A DNA stretch of 64,000 bases from contig JAWKRG010000013.1 of NCBI GenBank assembly GCA_041389725.1, positions 124,001 through 188,000 on the forward strand, in the 5' to 3' direction. The stretch comes from Polyangiaceae bacterium (GTDB lineage: Bacteria > Myxococcota_A > Polyangia > Polyangiales > Polyangiaceae). The stretch's first letter is position 1. The number at the start of each line of letters is the position of its first letter. A model generated the notes under the pieces. It was not told where the DNA came from. It was given only the letters and a program-made list of their open reading frames with translations, and did not search any database. Positions 8,386 to 17,177 of this stretch are shown piece by piece. The translations under genes and the position numbers were made by a program.

Positions 8386-11300
8386 GTTCCCCCCTCCCCG
8401 GCCAGGCAGTCGCCCAAGACCTGCATCAACGCCTCCGAAGGCAGGTCGAAGAACACCCCCCGACCCGGGTGTTGCTTGCTCATGCCTCGCAAGAACAAGT
8501 AGTAGACCCCACCAAAATGCGTGTCGTGCTCGAAGTCGGGCAGGCGCGTCGCAAGGTGACGCCACAGCGCCACGGAGTACAGATGGTACTGGAGATAGTA
8601 GTGGTGTCGTGCCATTTCCGCCGCAATGCGACCCGGCGCGTAGTCTTCACCGGCGGCACCCAAGTAGTTCGACTTGTAGTCGACCAGGTAGTACTTGCCG
8701 CCGTGCTCGAAGACCAGGTCCATGAAGCCGCGCAGGGCGCCTTTCAGGGGCAGAAAGTCGAGGCGCGCCACGGCATCACCGTAGGCGCGGGCACCCGGGA
8801 ATTCGGCGTGTCGCGCCAAGAGTCGACCCAGGCGACGAGGAGACAGGAGCGTGCCCTTCTCGCCCACCGGGAACACGAACTCCATCTCGGCGCGACGTGC
8901 CGTGAGTGGTAGTTCGCTCAAGCTGAAGGATGAACCTTCGGACAGCGGGGCAGCACAGATGTCCCCGATGGCGTGGGTCACCGCGGTGAGGTGCGTGTCG
9001 ACGTCAAAGCCGTAGCGCTGCAAGCCAGCACGAACGATCTCGCTTCGGCGTCCAGGGTCGAGATCGCGAAAGTCCAGTTCCTCTAGGATCTTGTGCAGGC
9101 ACTCGCCAGCACGCGCCCCACGTGGAAAATCTGCAAGGGGCAAGGGCTCGACCTGGCGGCGGTCGTCGCTGGCCTGCTCCACACCGGCGTCGAAGTCGTG
9201 CTCCATACCCGCCGCGATCGATGTCTCCGCGTCGCGCGTCAGTGCAGTGAAGCTGGATGTCCGATGATGAAGCCCGAGGCGCCGCACCCGCGCCCGCGCT
9301 GCGAGCGGACTCGGCGCCTGGACTTTCGCTGGCGTAGATGCGGTGGCAGCTGCGGAGAGGGTGCGCACTTGGAGGGTGCCGTTGCACTCCCGCGCCAGCG
9401 CACGAAGCTCCTCGCGCAGAGCAGCGTCATCCAGCGCGTGCAGGCGCTGCGCCGCACTTTCACCGCGATGCTCCCCGCGACTGAGCAGAAGCCGCCCCAA
9501 CGCCGAACTGCCCGCGGTTTTGACGGCGCCAAAGGTCGCGACGGTCATGTGCTTGGCCCGGGTCAGCCCCACGTACCCGACGCGCATCGTCTCCGAGAGC
9601 AGCTCGCGTTCCGCGTGCTCGAAGGCCGGATCGGTCTTGCGCGCGGAACCCGAACTCGTCGTGATGCGCATGACCACGCGGCCACCTCGGGCATCGTCGT
9701 GAAAGCGTAGGCGATCTCCCTTGAGCTCGTCCCCCTGCCAGGCGTGGGGCAGATACACGACGGAGTATTCCAGCCCCTTGCTCTTGTGAACGGTCGTGAC
9801 CGAGACCGCGGCAGCATCGCTCTCCAGGCGCAGTTGCTGCGTCTCCGGGGCCATGGTCGCGGAACCTGGCTCGGAGTCCAGCTGGTCGTCGAAATGACGC
9901 AAGAGCCCCGCGACTCCCAGGTGTTGCTCCACCGCAGCCTGATGCAACAACTCGGCAAGGTGCTGAAGATTGGTGAGCTTTCGCTCGCCTTCTCGGCTCG
10001 CCAGCAGGCGCGCGGGAACTTCGGCCTCGCGCATGACCGCGTGAAACGCGTGAACGAAGCCGCGAGACTCCCACAGTTCGTTCCACCGCCGAAAGCGGCC
10101 GCCCCAAAGTTCCCAAGCCGCGTCCTCGCTTTCCATCGCTTCCAACGCGTCCGCGTCCAGTCCTAGCGCCGGCATGATCAGGGCGGTGCGCACCGCTGCG
10201 ACGCTGTGGGGTGTGGCCATGGCCCGCATCATCAGGAACAGTTCAACAGCTTCGGAGCTCTCGAAGACGCTGCGGTCGCCGACCATGACGGCGGGGATCC
10301 CCACCTTGCCCAGCGCCAACTGCACTTCCGCCGCGGCTCGGTTGGTGCGGGTGAGGATCGCGACGTCACTGGCGCCAAGCGCCCTACCCTGCAGCAGCAT
10401 CCCACGCGAGAGCAGCGCCTGAACGTCCCCCGCCACACGCTCAGCCAAGCCGCGCTCCAAGTCCGTCTTGTTGATCTGGGTGAGGTCGTGCTCGGTCTTT
10501 CGCTCGACCAGCGCGATCTCCAGTGCCGGCACCGCCTCGCCATCGAGGCGCAAGGCGTCCTCGGCGTTGGGTCGCGCTGCCAGGGGTACGTAGCGGATCT
10601 CCGGTTCCAAGAACGGGTTCTCGACGCCTCGGTAGAGTCCGTTCTGCGCCGCCACCAGACTGGGATCGGCGCGGTAGCTGGTGGCCAGTCCGTGTCGGTT
10701 GTCTCCCACGCTGCGACTGGCCGCCAAATACGAACGCACGTCGGCGCCACGGAAACCGTAGATGGCCTGCTTCGGGTCTCCGATCAGAAAGAGCGCCCCG
10801 TCTTCGTTGGAATAGATCCGCGACAGGATCTCGTACTGAACGTCGTCGGTATCCTGGAACTCGTCGACCAACGCGACGGGATAGGTCGTGCGAAGTAGAG
10901 CCGACAGCGTCTCACCGGGAGCGCGGAGGGCGTCGCGGAGGCCCACCAGCAGGTCGTCGAAGGAACGAACCGCCAGCTCCTCCTTCCTGCGCGACAAGTT
11001 GTCGAGTACCCGCTGGACCAGCTGCACGCGCAGATGCGTCACTCGCGCTCCTGCATCTTCCTCCGCGATGCGGTGCGCGACGATCAGCTCGTCCAACGCG
11101 GGCGAAGCGGGCAGCGGCGGCAGTATCTTTCTTGCACGGAGTGCCTTGTCGAGAGCGGCGCGCGTCAGCAGCTTCAGTCGTTCCAGACGGTCGACGACCG
11201 CGTCCTGGCTCACGGCAACGCGATCCGCCTCTGCCAGCGCGGCGCGAACACGGCGCGGCGGATGGCTGCGCGCGTTGAGCAGCCCCTCGCGCAGTAGTGC

Positions 11301-11981
11301 GGCCCAAGCGTGACGCTGCTGAGGCCACTGATCGGCAAACGTCTTCCGGGCCCGCAGATACGCCTCCAGAGTCCCGGTGCCCGGCAGCGGCGCATCGGCC
11401 TCCAGCACGAGATCGGGAGTCGCAAGGCGCGCTTGTACCAGCTGCCGGATGTCGTTCAGCGCAAGGTGAAGGCGAGCGTGGTCCGCAATCCAGGGCGGCG
11501 CGGAGCTGAGCGCGACCACGTATTCGTCACGAATGGCGTCGAGCACCACGTGAGACACGTTGCTCTGCAGGGCGAGCCCGAAGCGCGCGCCGCTCTCGAA
11601 GGCATGCTCAGCCAGCACGCGTTGGCAGAAGCCGTGAATGGTGAACACCGACGCCAGGTCGAAACTGGACACGGCGCGGGCCAAACGCGCACGGGCCACT
11701 GACGGCGGAACCCGCGCCAGGATTGGCGACAAGTCCTCGGGGCACGGCGCACCTTCGAGAGCGGACAAGGCCAGACGCAGACGAGCTCGAATGCGTGCGC
11801 GCAGCTCGGCAGTGGCGGCCTTGGTAAAGGTCATTACCAGGATGCGGTCGATGCTCTCTCCGCGCTCGAGCACCAAACGCAACACCAAGTTCGTGATCGT
11901 ATGGGTTTTGCCAGTACCGGCGCTTGCCTCGATCAAATGGCGACCTCGAAGCGCCACGTGCTCCACCGAGAGCGGCTTCAA
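8382..11981 (-). CDS. recB: RecB, exodeoxyribonuclease V beta subunit
   Basis: RecB supplies the 3'-5' helicase and the nuclease of RecBCD. The 1199 residues show UvrD-type motifs in order: ASAGTGKTHT (motif I, near the N-terminus), MTFTKAATAEL, LVDEFQDTD, IGDPKQAIYGFRG, TTVHKSKGLEY and VGLTRAKH. A C-terminal nuclease domain follows, with its histidine (GECLHKILEEL), GFMDLVFEH and the hallmark DYKSN. All catalytic elements look intact. The start is taken as TTG at 11981, overlapping the recC stop as TTGA, with GAGGAG upstream. That places the ATP-binding loop close to residue 15-20, as in known RecB. The frame is open another 197 codons upstream, but that segment lies within recC. Confidence 0.93.
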   Translation of the reverse strand: MKPLSVEHVALRGRHLIEASAGTGKTHTITNLVLRLVLERGESIDRILVMTFTKAATAELRARIRARLRLALSALEGAPCPEDLSPILARVPPSVARARLARAVSSFDLASVFTIHGFCQRVLAEHAFESGARFGLALQSNVSHVVLDAIRDEYVVALSSAPPWIADHARLHLALNDIRQLVQARLATPDLVLEADAPLPGTGTLEAYLRARKTFADQWPQQRHAWAALLREGLLNARSHPPRRVRAALAEADRVAVSQDAVVDRLERLKLLTRAALDKALRARKILPPLPASPALDELIVAHRIAEEDAGARVTHLRVQLVQRVLDNLSRRKEELAVRSFDDLLVGLRDALRAPGETLSALLRTTYPVALVDEFQDTDDVQYEILSRIYSNEDGALFLIGDPKQAIYGFRGADVRSYLAASRSVGDNRHGLATSYRADPSLVAAQNGLYRGVENPFLEPEIRYVPLAARPNAEDALRLDGEAVPALEIALVERKTEHDLTQINKTDLERGLAERVAGDVQALLSRGMLLQGRALGASDVAILTRTNRAAAEVQLALGKVGIPAVMVGDRSVFESSEAVELFLMMRAMATPHSVAAVRTALIMPALGLDADALEAMESEDAAWELWGGRFRRWNELWESRGFVHAFHAVMREAEVPARLLASREGERKLTNLQHLAELLHQAAVEQHLGVAGLLRHFDDQLDSEPGSATMAPETQQLRLESDAAAVSVTTVHKSKGLEYSVVYLPHAWQGDELKGDRLRFHDDARGGRVVMRITTSSGSARKTDPAFEHAERELLSETMRVGYVGLTRAKHMTVATFGAVKTAGSSALGRLLLSRGEHRGESAAQRLHALDDAALREELRALARECNGTLQVRTLSAAATASTPAKVQAPSPLAARARVRRLGLHHRTSSFTALTRDAETSIAAGMEHDFDAGVEQASDDRRQVEPLPLADFPRGARAGECLHKILEELDFRDLDPGRRSEIVRAGLQRYGFDVDTHLTAVTHAIGDICAAPLSEGSSFSLSELPLTARRAEMEFVFPVGEKGTLLSPRRLGRLLARHAEFPGARAYGDAVARLDFLPLKGALRGFMDLVFEHGGKYYLVDYKSNYLGAAGEDYAPGRIAAEMARHHYYLQYHLYSVALWRHLATRLPDFEHDTHFGGVYYLFLRGMSKQHPGRGVFFDLPSEALMQVLGDCLAGEGGT

Positions 11982-14900
11982 GGTGCCGGCTCCTCGGCAG
12001 CCAGCAAAGGCGTGAACACAGCCAAGGCCACCGCGTCGAAGCGCGGATGCGCAAGCAGCTCCAAGTCCGGGAATGCCAGCGACAGGTATTCGTCCGCCGC
12101 TTCGCCGAAGCCTTGGCGGCTGTCGAACTTCTTCAGGGCATCCTTGTGTGCGCGCTGGGCGTCCCCAGCGGGGCTGCGCTGCAGGAAGGAAACAGCGAAG
12201 GCCAGGGACGTCTCGGGTGCGAAGGGCAGCGGCCCGGCCTGTCCCTCGCGGAACAGCGCGAGCAACACTTCCAGTTCGCGGAGGGCGTGCTCGGCCGGAA
12301 GCGCTCCGTAGCTCGATCGGGCCACGGTCCCCTCGCCCCGCATCACCAGTGTACTGGGCGCGGGCCGCGAGGTCGCGCAAAGCGCGAGATGCTCCAGCCA
12401 CAGTCTCAAGCGGCGCTTGGCGTTCGTGCGACCGAAACCGTAGTGCAGCTGCCCCTGTGCATGCAGCCGCGAAAGCGCTCCCTGCAGCTTCAAGCCGTCG
12501 AACTCGATCTCCACCTGACGTGGAGTCAATCGCTCGCCAAAGGCGCGCACTTCTTGGGCGATGGGCTGACACTCCAGCAGCAGAGCGCGAAAAGCACCCT
12601 GTCCCAACTCCCCCACGGGCAGTTCGCCGCGCGCCACCAACAGGGCTCGAACCTGCTCGATGTCGCGATTCTCGAGCAGGCGCTGAAGCAAGAAGTCGCC
12701 GGCCGCATAGCGCTCCAAGGGCGACAGCTCCACGGGCTCGCGATCTTGCACGCGCGCGTCGTCTCGCCGCAGGCGGACTCCAAGTCTCCGCTCCGCCAGG
12801 TAGCGCGCGGGGTTGTCGAAGAACCTGCTGACATCCGACAAGTCCACACTGTCGCGCTCGGCGGGGGCCGCGCTGAACCGCAACGGAGACGGGCGCTCCC
12901 GCGAGGGACCGACCGCCGCAGTCGCCGCCGCCGCCCAGGTCGTGGAGTAGGAGTAGAAGCGCGGGTCACGGCCATCGAAGTAACGGGGGCTGTGCGAGCC
13001 GAGGGCGTGCTGCACGCGAACGTGCTGACGTGCGGAAAGGGGCCGAGCGTAGAGCTCCAGCTGCCGTCCGGGTGGTGGGGGCTCGACGAATCCGTGCGTC
13101 TGATCCATCACGTCCAGCAGCTCTTCGATGACGACGGAGGGCGGACGCTCGGAGTTGTCCTGGATGTCGCGACCGACGTGACTCAGATACAAACGCTCTC
13201 GCGCACACAGCACCGCTTCCAGGAACAGGTAGCGGTCCTCGTCGCGCAGCGAGCGGTCGCCAAGCCGGCGCTCTGCTGCCGTCAGGTCGAAGGAGCGAGG
13301 CACGTCGGCCCGGGGAAAGGCGTCATCGTTCAGACCCAACAGACAAATCACACGGAAGGGGATGCTGCGCATCGGCAACATCGCTGCAAAGGTCACCCCG
13401 CCGGACATGAACTCCTGGACGCGCCGCTCTTCGTCGAGGCGAGCACCCAGCGCCGCCAACCACACCTCTCGATGCAGCGCCTCGGTGCAGCCCGCCACGA
13501 GCGCGTCCGAAGCCAGCGCGATCACCGCGCGACGCACCGCCTGCAGGTCGGATGCGTGTGTCTCACCGTCGTGGAGCAACGCGTTCATGCAGGCGAGGGT
13601 GTTGTCACACCACTGCGCGGGGGTTTGCAGCCCCGAAAGTCGCTCACAGCACTCGAAGAGGGTCTCGGCGAAGAGCGCCAATCGACCCACCAGCTCCGCT
13701 CGCTCTCCTTCGACCGCGCTGACGGGAGCGACGCCCGCAAACAGCTCGTGGCTTCCCGACGGCATGCAGTAGCCGAGGAGCAGGCGCGCCAGGCCGAAAC
13801 GCCACGTGTTGTCGTCGACGGCAGGCTGCCCCATCTGCTCGCGATGCGCAGCATCCCTCCCCCAGCGCACACCCGATTCCGCAACCAAGTCGATCACGGC
13901 CGGGAGTTGAGCCGCGCTCACGCCGAAGCGCCGCCGCACGGGCTCGAGCTGCAGCAAGTCCACGCACGCGGTCGCTGGGAGTCGCCCTTCGGCCAGGGTC
14001 AAGAGCTGCAAGATGGCCAGGGCAACGGGGTTCGCCTTTCGTTCTGCACGGTCCGCAACTCGGTAGGGAATGAAGTCCTTCTCGCTCAGGTCTCGAGCGA
14101 AAACGGCCTCGATGTGCGGGTAGTAGGCATCCACGTCGGGGACCATCACGAGGATGTCGTGAGGCTCCAAGCTGGGGTCGGCGTGCAGCCAGCCCCAAAT
14201 CCGATCTCGTAGTGCCTGCAACTCACGGGTCGCGCTGTGGCAGACGGCGATCTCCACCGACTCGTCGGTGGTCGGAAGCACATGCACCCGCTTGCTGGTC
14301 GGGCGTGTCAGCTGCATCAGGTCCGACTGGAGCTGCCCGAGCGCGGTACCGGTGTCGGGATCGACGTAGTCCGTGAGTTCTTGGTACTGCACCCGAGATT
14401 CCAGCAACTCCGCGAGCTCTGCGCCCTGCCGACCCCAGCTCGCCAAGAGTCCCAAGTCTGCAAGCGCTCCTTCGTTCTGCTCTTTGCGCAACTCCGCCCA
14501 GTAGGCATCCGAGGGACTGTGCTGGAACAAGTGCACGTCCACACGCTGTGACAAGGCATGCAGCACTTCCAGGTAGAGTGGGGGCAGTGCGCTGGTTCCA
14601 AAGATGCTGACGCGCCCAGGCAGGTCCACCAACTGCGCACCGTTGCGGCGCACGGCCTCGACCCGTCGTGCCATGTGCTCCGCTCCGAGTCGGCTGACGA
14701 CGTTACGCCACAAGCTGGCCTGAAAATCGTTTCCTTCTCCCGACTCCCAAGCAAGCACCTGCTCAGGGCGGTACACGACGTACTGGTCGAATACGTTCGC
14801 GAGTTCCGTCGCCAGCTCGTAGCGTTTGATGCCGGTTTCGTCGTTCTTCAGGTAGCGCAGCACCGCGGGGTCGCGCAGGTGCTGGAGTTCCTCCAAGAGC

Positions 14901-15175
14901 GCGAAGCGGAGGCGCTCCCGGGTGAACCGCGCGCCTTGCCCGTCCACCCTGGGTACACCGAGTACACGCTCGACAAAGGCGCGGGGGAACGGAAACTCGA
15001 CGCCCGCCGCCACGCCGAGGCGGGCAGCGAGCGCCATGGAGAGCCAGCGCTCCATGCCTCGACTCTGGACGACCACCACCTCTGCCGACAGCGGGCTACC
15101 CACCGGCTCGCGGAGCAAGGCGGCGAGGCCTTCAGCGAGACATTCCGTGCGGTTGCTGCGGTAAACGTGAAACAT
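11978..15175 (-). CDS. recC: RecC, exodeoxyribonuclease V gamma subunit
   Basis: RecC is the Chi-recognition and scaffolding subunit of RecBCD, with an inactivated helicase/nuclease fold. The 1065 residues compare with 1122 in E. coli. Recognisable features are the N-terminal VVVQSRGMERWLSMALA and FPFPRAFVERVLG, the central HDILVMVPDVDAYYPHI, and LLGLNDDAFPR, all typical of RecC. The ATG at 15175 begins the protein MFHVYRSN, matching family N-termini. It is the first gene of the recC-recB-recD operon and overlaps recB by 4 bases. The roughly 150-base divergent gap with the FHA gene should hold its promoter. Which Chi-like sequence it reads cannot be told from the gene. Confidence 0.92.
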   Translation of the reverse strand: MFHVYRSNRTECLAEGLAALLREPVGSPLSAEVVVVQSRGMERWLSMALAARLGVAAGVEFPFPRAFVERVLGVPRVDGQGARFTRERLRFALLEELQHLRDPAVLRYLKNDETGIKRYELATELANVFDQYVVYRPEQVLAWESGEGNDFQASLWRNVVSRLGAEHMARRVEAVRRNGAQLVDLPGRVSIFGTSALPPLYLEVLHALSQRVDVHLFQHSPSDAYWAELRKEQNEGALADLGLLASWGRQGAELAELLESRVQYQELTDYVDPDTGTALGQLQSDLMQLTRPTSKRVHVLPTTDESVEIAVCHSATRELQALRDRIWGWLHADPSLEPHDILVMVPDVDAYYPHIEAVFARDLSEKDFIPYRVADRAERKANPVALAILQLLTLAEGRLPATACVDLLQLEPVRRRFGVSAAQLPAVIDLVAESGVRWGRDAAHREQMGQPAVDDNTWRFGLARLLLGYCMPSGSHELFAGVAPVSAVEGERAELVGRLALFAETLFECCERLSGLQTPAQWCDNTLACMNALLHDGETHASDLQAVRRAVIALASDALVAGCTEALHREVWLAALGARLDEERRVQEFMSGGVTFAAMLPMRSIPFRVICLLGLNDDAFPRADVPRSFDLTAAERRLGDRSLRDEDRYLFLEAVLCARERLYLSHVGRDIQDNSERPPSVVIEELLDVMDQTHGFVEPPPPGRQLELYARPLSARQHVRVQHALGSHSPRYFDGRDPRFYSYSTTWAAAATAAVGPSRERPSPLRFSAAPAERDSVDLSDVSRFFDNPARYLAERRLGVRLRRDDARVQDREPVELSPLERYAAGDFLLQRLLENRDIEQVRALLVARGELPVGELGQGAFRALLLECQPIAQEVRAFGERLTPRQVEIEFDGLKLQGALSRLHAQGQLHYGFGRTNAKRRLRLWLEHLALCATSRPAPSTLVMRGEGTVARSSYGALPAEHALRELEVLLALFREGQAGPLPFAPETSLAFAVSFLQRSPAGDAQRAHKDALKKFDSRQGFGEAADEYLSLAFPDLELLAHPRFDAVALAVFTPLLAAEEPAP

Positions 15176-15293
15176 GGCACCGTGTTAGCCCGCCGTTGTT
15201 GGTAGGCGTGCGGCGCAGGCCTGGCAAGATCTGCGGCCACGGGGCGCGGACAAAAAATGACCGCGCTGGCCCCGGCCCATTCCGGCATTTGCG

Positions 15294-15310
15294 CTGCGGA
15301 CACTCCGCAG
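15294..15310. promoter_or_regulatory. Perfect inverted repeat upstream of the FHA gene
   Basis: The 7-base arms CTGCGGA and TCCGCAG are separated by CAC. The element ends 19 bases before the ATG of the FHA-domain gene and lies in the divergent gap with recC. It could be a dimeric repressor operator for either gene or a hairpin in the FHA leader. It does not look like a LexA box. Confidence 0.4.
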
Positions 15311-15329
15311 TAAGGTGTTGCGACTCGAC

Positions 15330-16193
15330 ATGTCACGGGAACGCGAGACGCCCGATTCGCCCGCGCTCACACCCGTGCGCGTGCGTTGGCGACGGCAAGA
15401 GTTGCTGCTCACCGACGGGACCTACCTCATGGGTCGGGACAACTCCTGCCATATCCTGCTTGAGGATCCGCGTATCTCGCGGCGGCACGCCCGCATCACC
15501 GTCGAAGGCAGCCTGGTGTTCATCGAAGATCTGGGCAGCATGAACGGCATCCTGGTCAACGGCACGCGCGTACGCGAACGTCGGGCTCTGTTCGACGGCG
15601 ACTGGATCACCGTCGGCGGCGAGGAGATGGAGCTGGCCATCGGTGATGTGGGACGCCACCGCCATCGGAGCGATACCCAGGACGAGCTGTCCCCGCTACC
15701 CCCTTCCAGTCGCGAAGAAGCGGACCGTCGCATCAGCGAGCCGCCGGCAGCGGAGGAAACGACCCAACGCACCCGCTCCCTGGAGATCTTGGCGAATATC
15801 GCCGATCAAGCGCTGTCGGCAGGACGCACCGAGGATGCGGCAGATCTGCTGAAGACCACCTTGGTCGACGTGCTTCAGGAAGCAACCGACGGCGTCCAGG
15901 TGGAAGACGAAACCCGGAGTTTCTGCGTCGAGTACGCGCTGCGCCTCAACGAGGTCACTGACAAGCCTCGTTGGCTCGACTACGCGGTCGACTTGTTGCG
16001 CATCACGGGCTGTGGCTGCAGCCCCGAATTGGCGCAGGAGCTGACCGCCGCCTATCGACTGCAGCCCAAGGCGGATTTGGGGCGCCTGGACGCATGGGCC
16101 AACGCGCTACTGAACGCCGAAGATGCCGAAGCAAGCAAGTCGGCAGCGCGGGCGGTGCAAATCGGCGTCGACGTGCGCCGCGCCCGGCGCTGA
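15330..16193 (+). CDS. FHA-domain protein with helical C-terminal region
   Basis: A 287-residue cytoplasmic protein. Residues about 15-105 are a forkhead-associated domain, which binds phosphothreonine: GRDNSCHILLEDPRISRRHA and GSMNGILVNGTRV carry the conserved Arg, Ser, His and Asn of the binding loops. After an acidic and proline-rich linker, residues about 150-285 are helical (LEILANIADQALSAGRTEDA), resembling TPR-like bundles. It has no enzyme domain, so it probably acts as an adaptor that reads the output of the many Ser/Thr kinases in this region (inference). The ATG at 15330 is used; an in-frame GTG at 15315 is possible. It is divergent from recC and convergent with the LytM gene. Confidence 0.78.
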   Translation: MSRERETPDSPALTPVRVRWRRQELLLTDGTYLMGRDNSCHILLEDPRISRRHARITVEGSLVFIEDLGSMNGILVNGTRVRERRALFDGDWITVGGEEMELAIGDVGRHRHRSDTQDELSPLPPSSREEADRRISEPPAAEETTQRTRSLEILANIADQALSAGRTEDAADLLKTTLVDVLQEATDGVQVEDETRSFCVEYALRLNEVTDKPRWLDYAVDLLRITGCGCSPELAQELTAAYRLQPKADLGRLDAWANALLNAEDAEASKSAARAVQIGVDVRRARR

Positions 16194-16199
16194 AACCCT

Positions 16200-17147
16200 T
16201 CAGGGCTGGCGGCCGCGGTCCACGTCGAAGGTGCGCGCCTCGTACTGCTTGCTCCAAGCCACGCTTGCCGAGATCAAGTTCGTAGGCGGATCCACCAGGC
16301 GAGGCTTGTCATCGCTCAGGCACGCCAACACCACGAAGGGATCGAGCCGACGCGCGCGGCTGAGTCCATGACTCCGGGGTCCAAAGCCGTTGGGCTCGAG
16401 GCACTGCGTCTCGAGCGCTCGAGCGAAGCGCTCGGCGGCTCGAGTCTTGGAATGGTCGCGACCCGAGTGCCGCTCCTCCAGGGCCTCGGCTTGGGTGTCG
16501 TGCACGGCAATCTCCACGTGCACGTGGGGCGCAATGTCGCTTCCGCGTGCGTTCCCACTCTTGCCCACCTTGCCAAGCAGTTGGCCTTGGCGCACTGCCT
16601 CGGCTTCACGCACCGCTGACTTGCTGAGATGAGAAAAAAAGATGGAAGCGAAAGCGTCGCGCTTTCCTGCAATCTCCGCGGGAACCGCGCACACCACCTT
16701 GACCCAGATACCGAAGGAGCTGCTGACTGCACTCTTCGCCTTGCCGGTGCAAGGGGCGTGGAGTTCGGTGCCAATCGGCGCCAGAAAATCCAAACCGTTG
16801 TGCTTGCCGTGGGTTCGCGGCGCCAGGAACCCCCCCTGCCCTCCCTCGTCCTCACGAATTCCGTGGTCGACGCGGAGGGGGTAGCTCCAGGGTTTGCGCA
16901 GCTCCGGGGGAAGCGCCTTGGGCTGCTCGACGACGGGAGGTGACCCCGGCGCTGAAGACTTGGCGAGCGCCGGCTCGGTCTGAGCGGTCGGTGCGGCGGG
17001 CTTTGCCGCCGCGACCTCCGGCGGAGCCGGACTTTGCTGCGCGCTGCAGCCGAAGAGCAGCCCGGCGCTCACGGGCAGCCATGCGGTCCTCCGTCTCACG
17101 GCTCTGGACCCTAGTCGACGCCACTGAGCTTGCCAAAAACTCGGCAT
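16200..17147 (-). CDS. M23/LytM-family peptidase lipoprotein
   Basis: The 315-residue protein has a basic N-terminus and a lipobox (LLFGC, Cys about residue 34), then an Ala/Pro-rich linker. The LytM domain carries the zinc ligands: HNGLDF (His and Asp), a serine/His strand (FFSHLSKSA) and the final HVHVEI. The HxxxD and HxH pairs of M23 metallopeptidases are therefore present. Such enzymes cleave peptidoglycan cross-bridges or, when degenerate, activate amidases; here the ligands look complete. The glycines of the family, VGKSGNARGSD, are also visible. A C-terminal extension of about 80 residues is not recognised. A role in cell-wall remodelling in the periplasm is expected. Confidence 0.82.
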   Translation of the reverse strand: MPSFWQAQWRRLGSRAVRRRTAWLPVSAGLLFGCSAQQSPAPPEVAAAKPAAPTAQTEPALAKSSAPGSPPVVEQPKALPPELRKPWSYPLRVDHGIREDEGGQGGFLAPRTHGKHNGLDFLAPIGTELHAPCTGKAKSAVSSSFGIWVKVVCAVPAEIAGKRDAFASIFFSHLSKSAVREAEAVRQGQLLGKVGKSGNARGSDIAPHVHVEIAVHDTQAEALEERHSGRDHSKTRAAERFARALETQCLEPNGFGPRSHGLSRARRLDPFVVLACLSDDKPRLVDPPTNLISASVAWSKQYEARTFDVDRGRQP

Positions 17148-17177
17148 TTCACCAAGGTCGGGCCGTCTCGGCCAGGC

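Noticed and set aside
12073..12831. Plus-strand open frame of about 250 codons over the recC/recB junction
   Set aside because: Antisense shadow with Arg/Ala composition; both genes beneath it are intact.
11924..14212. Long plus-strand open frame of about 760 codons antisense to recC
   Set aside because: It lies opposite an intact recC with all family features. Its translation is Arg/Gln/His-rich without any domain, as expected from GC-rich antisense frames.
15176..15329. LexA/SOS box upstream of recC
   Set aside because: No sequence resembling known LexA operators is present; the dyad CTGCGGA-CAC-TCCGCAG has a different pattern.
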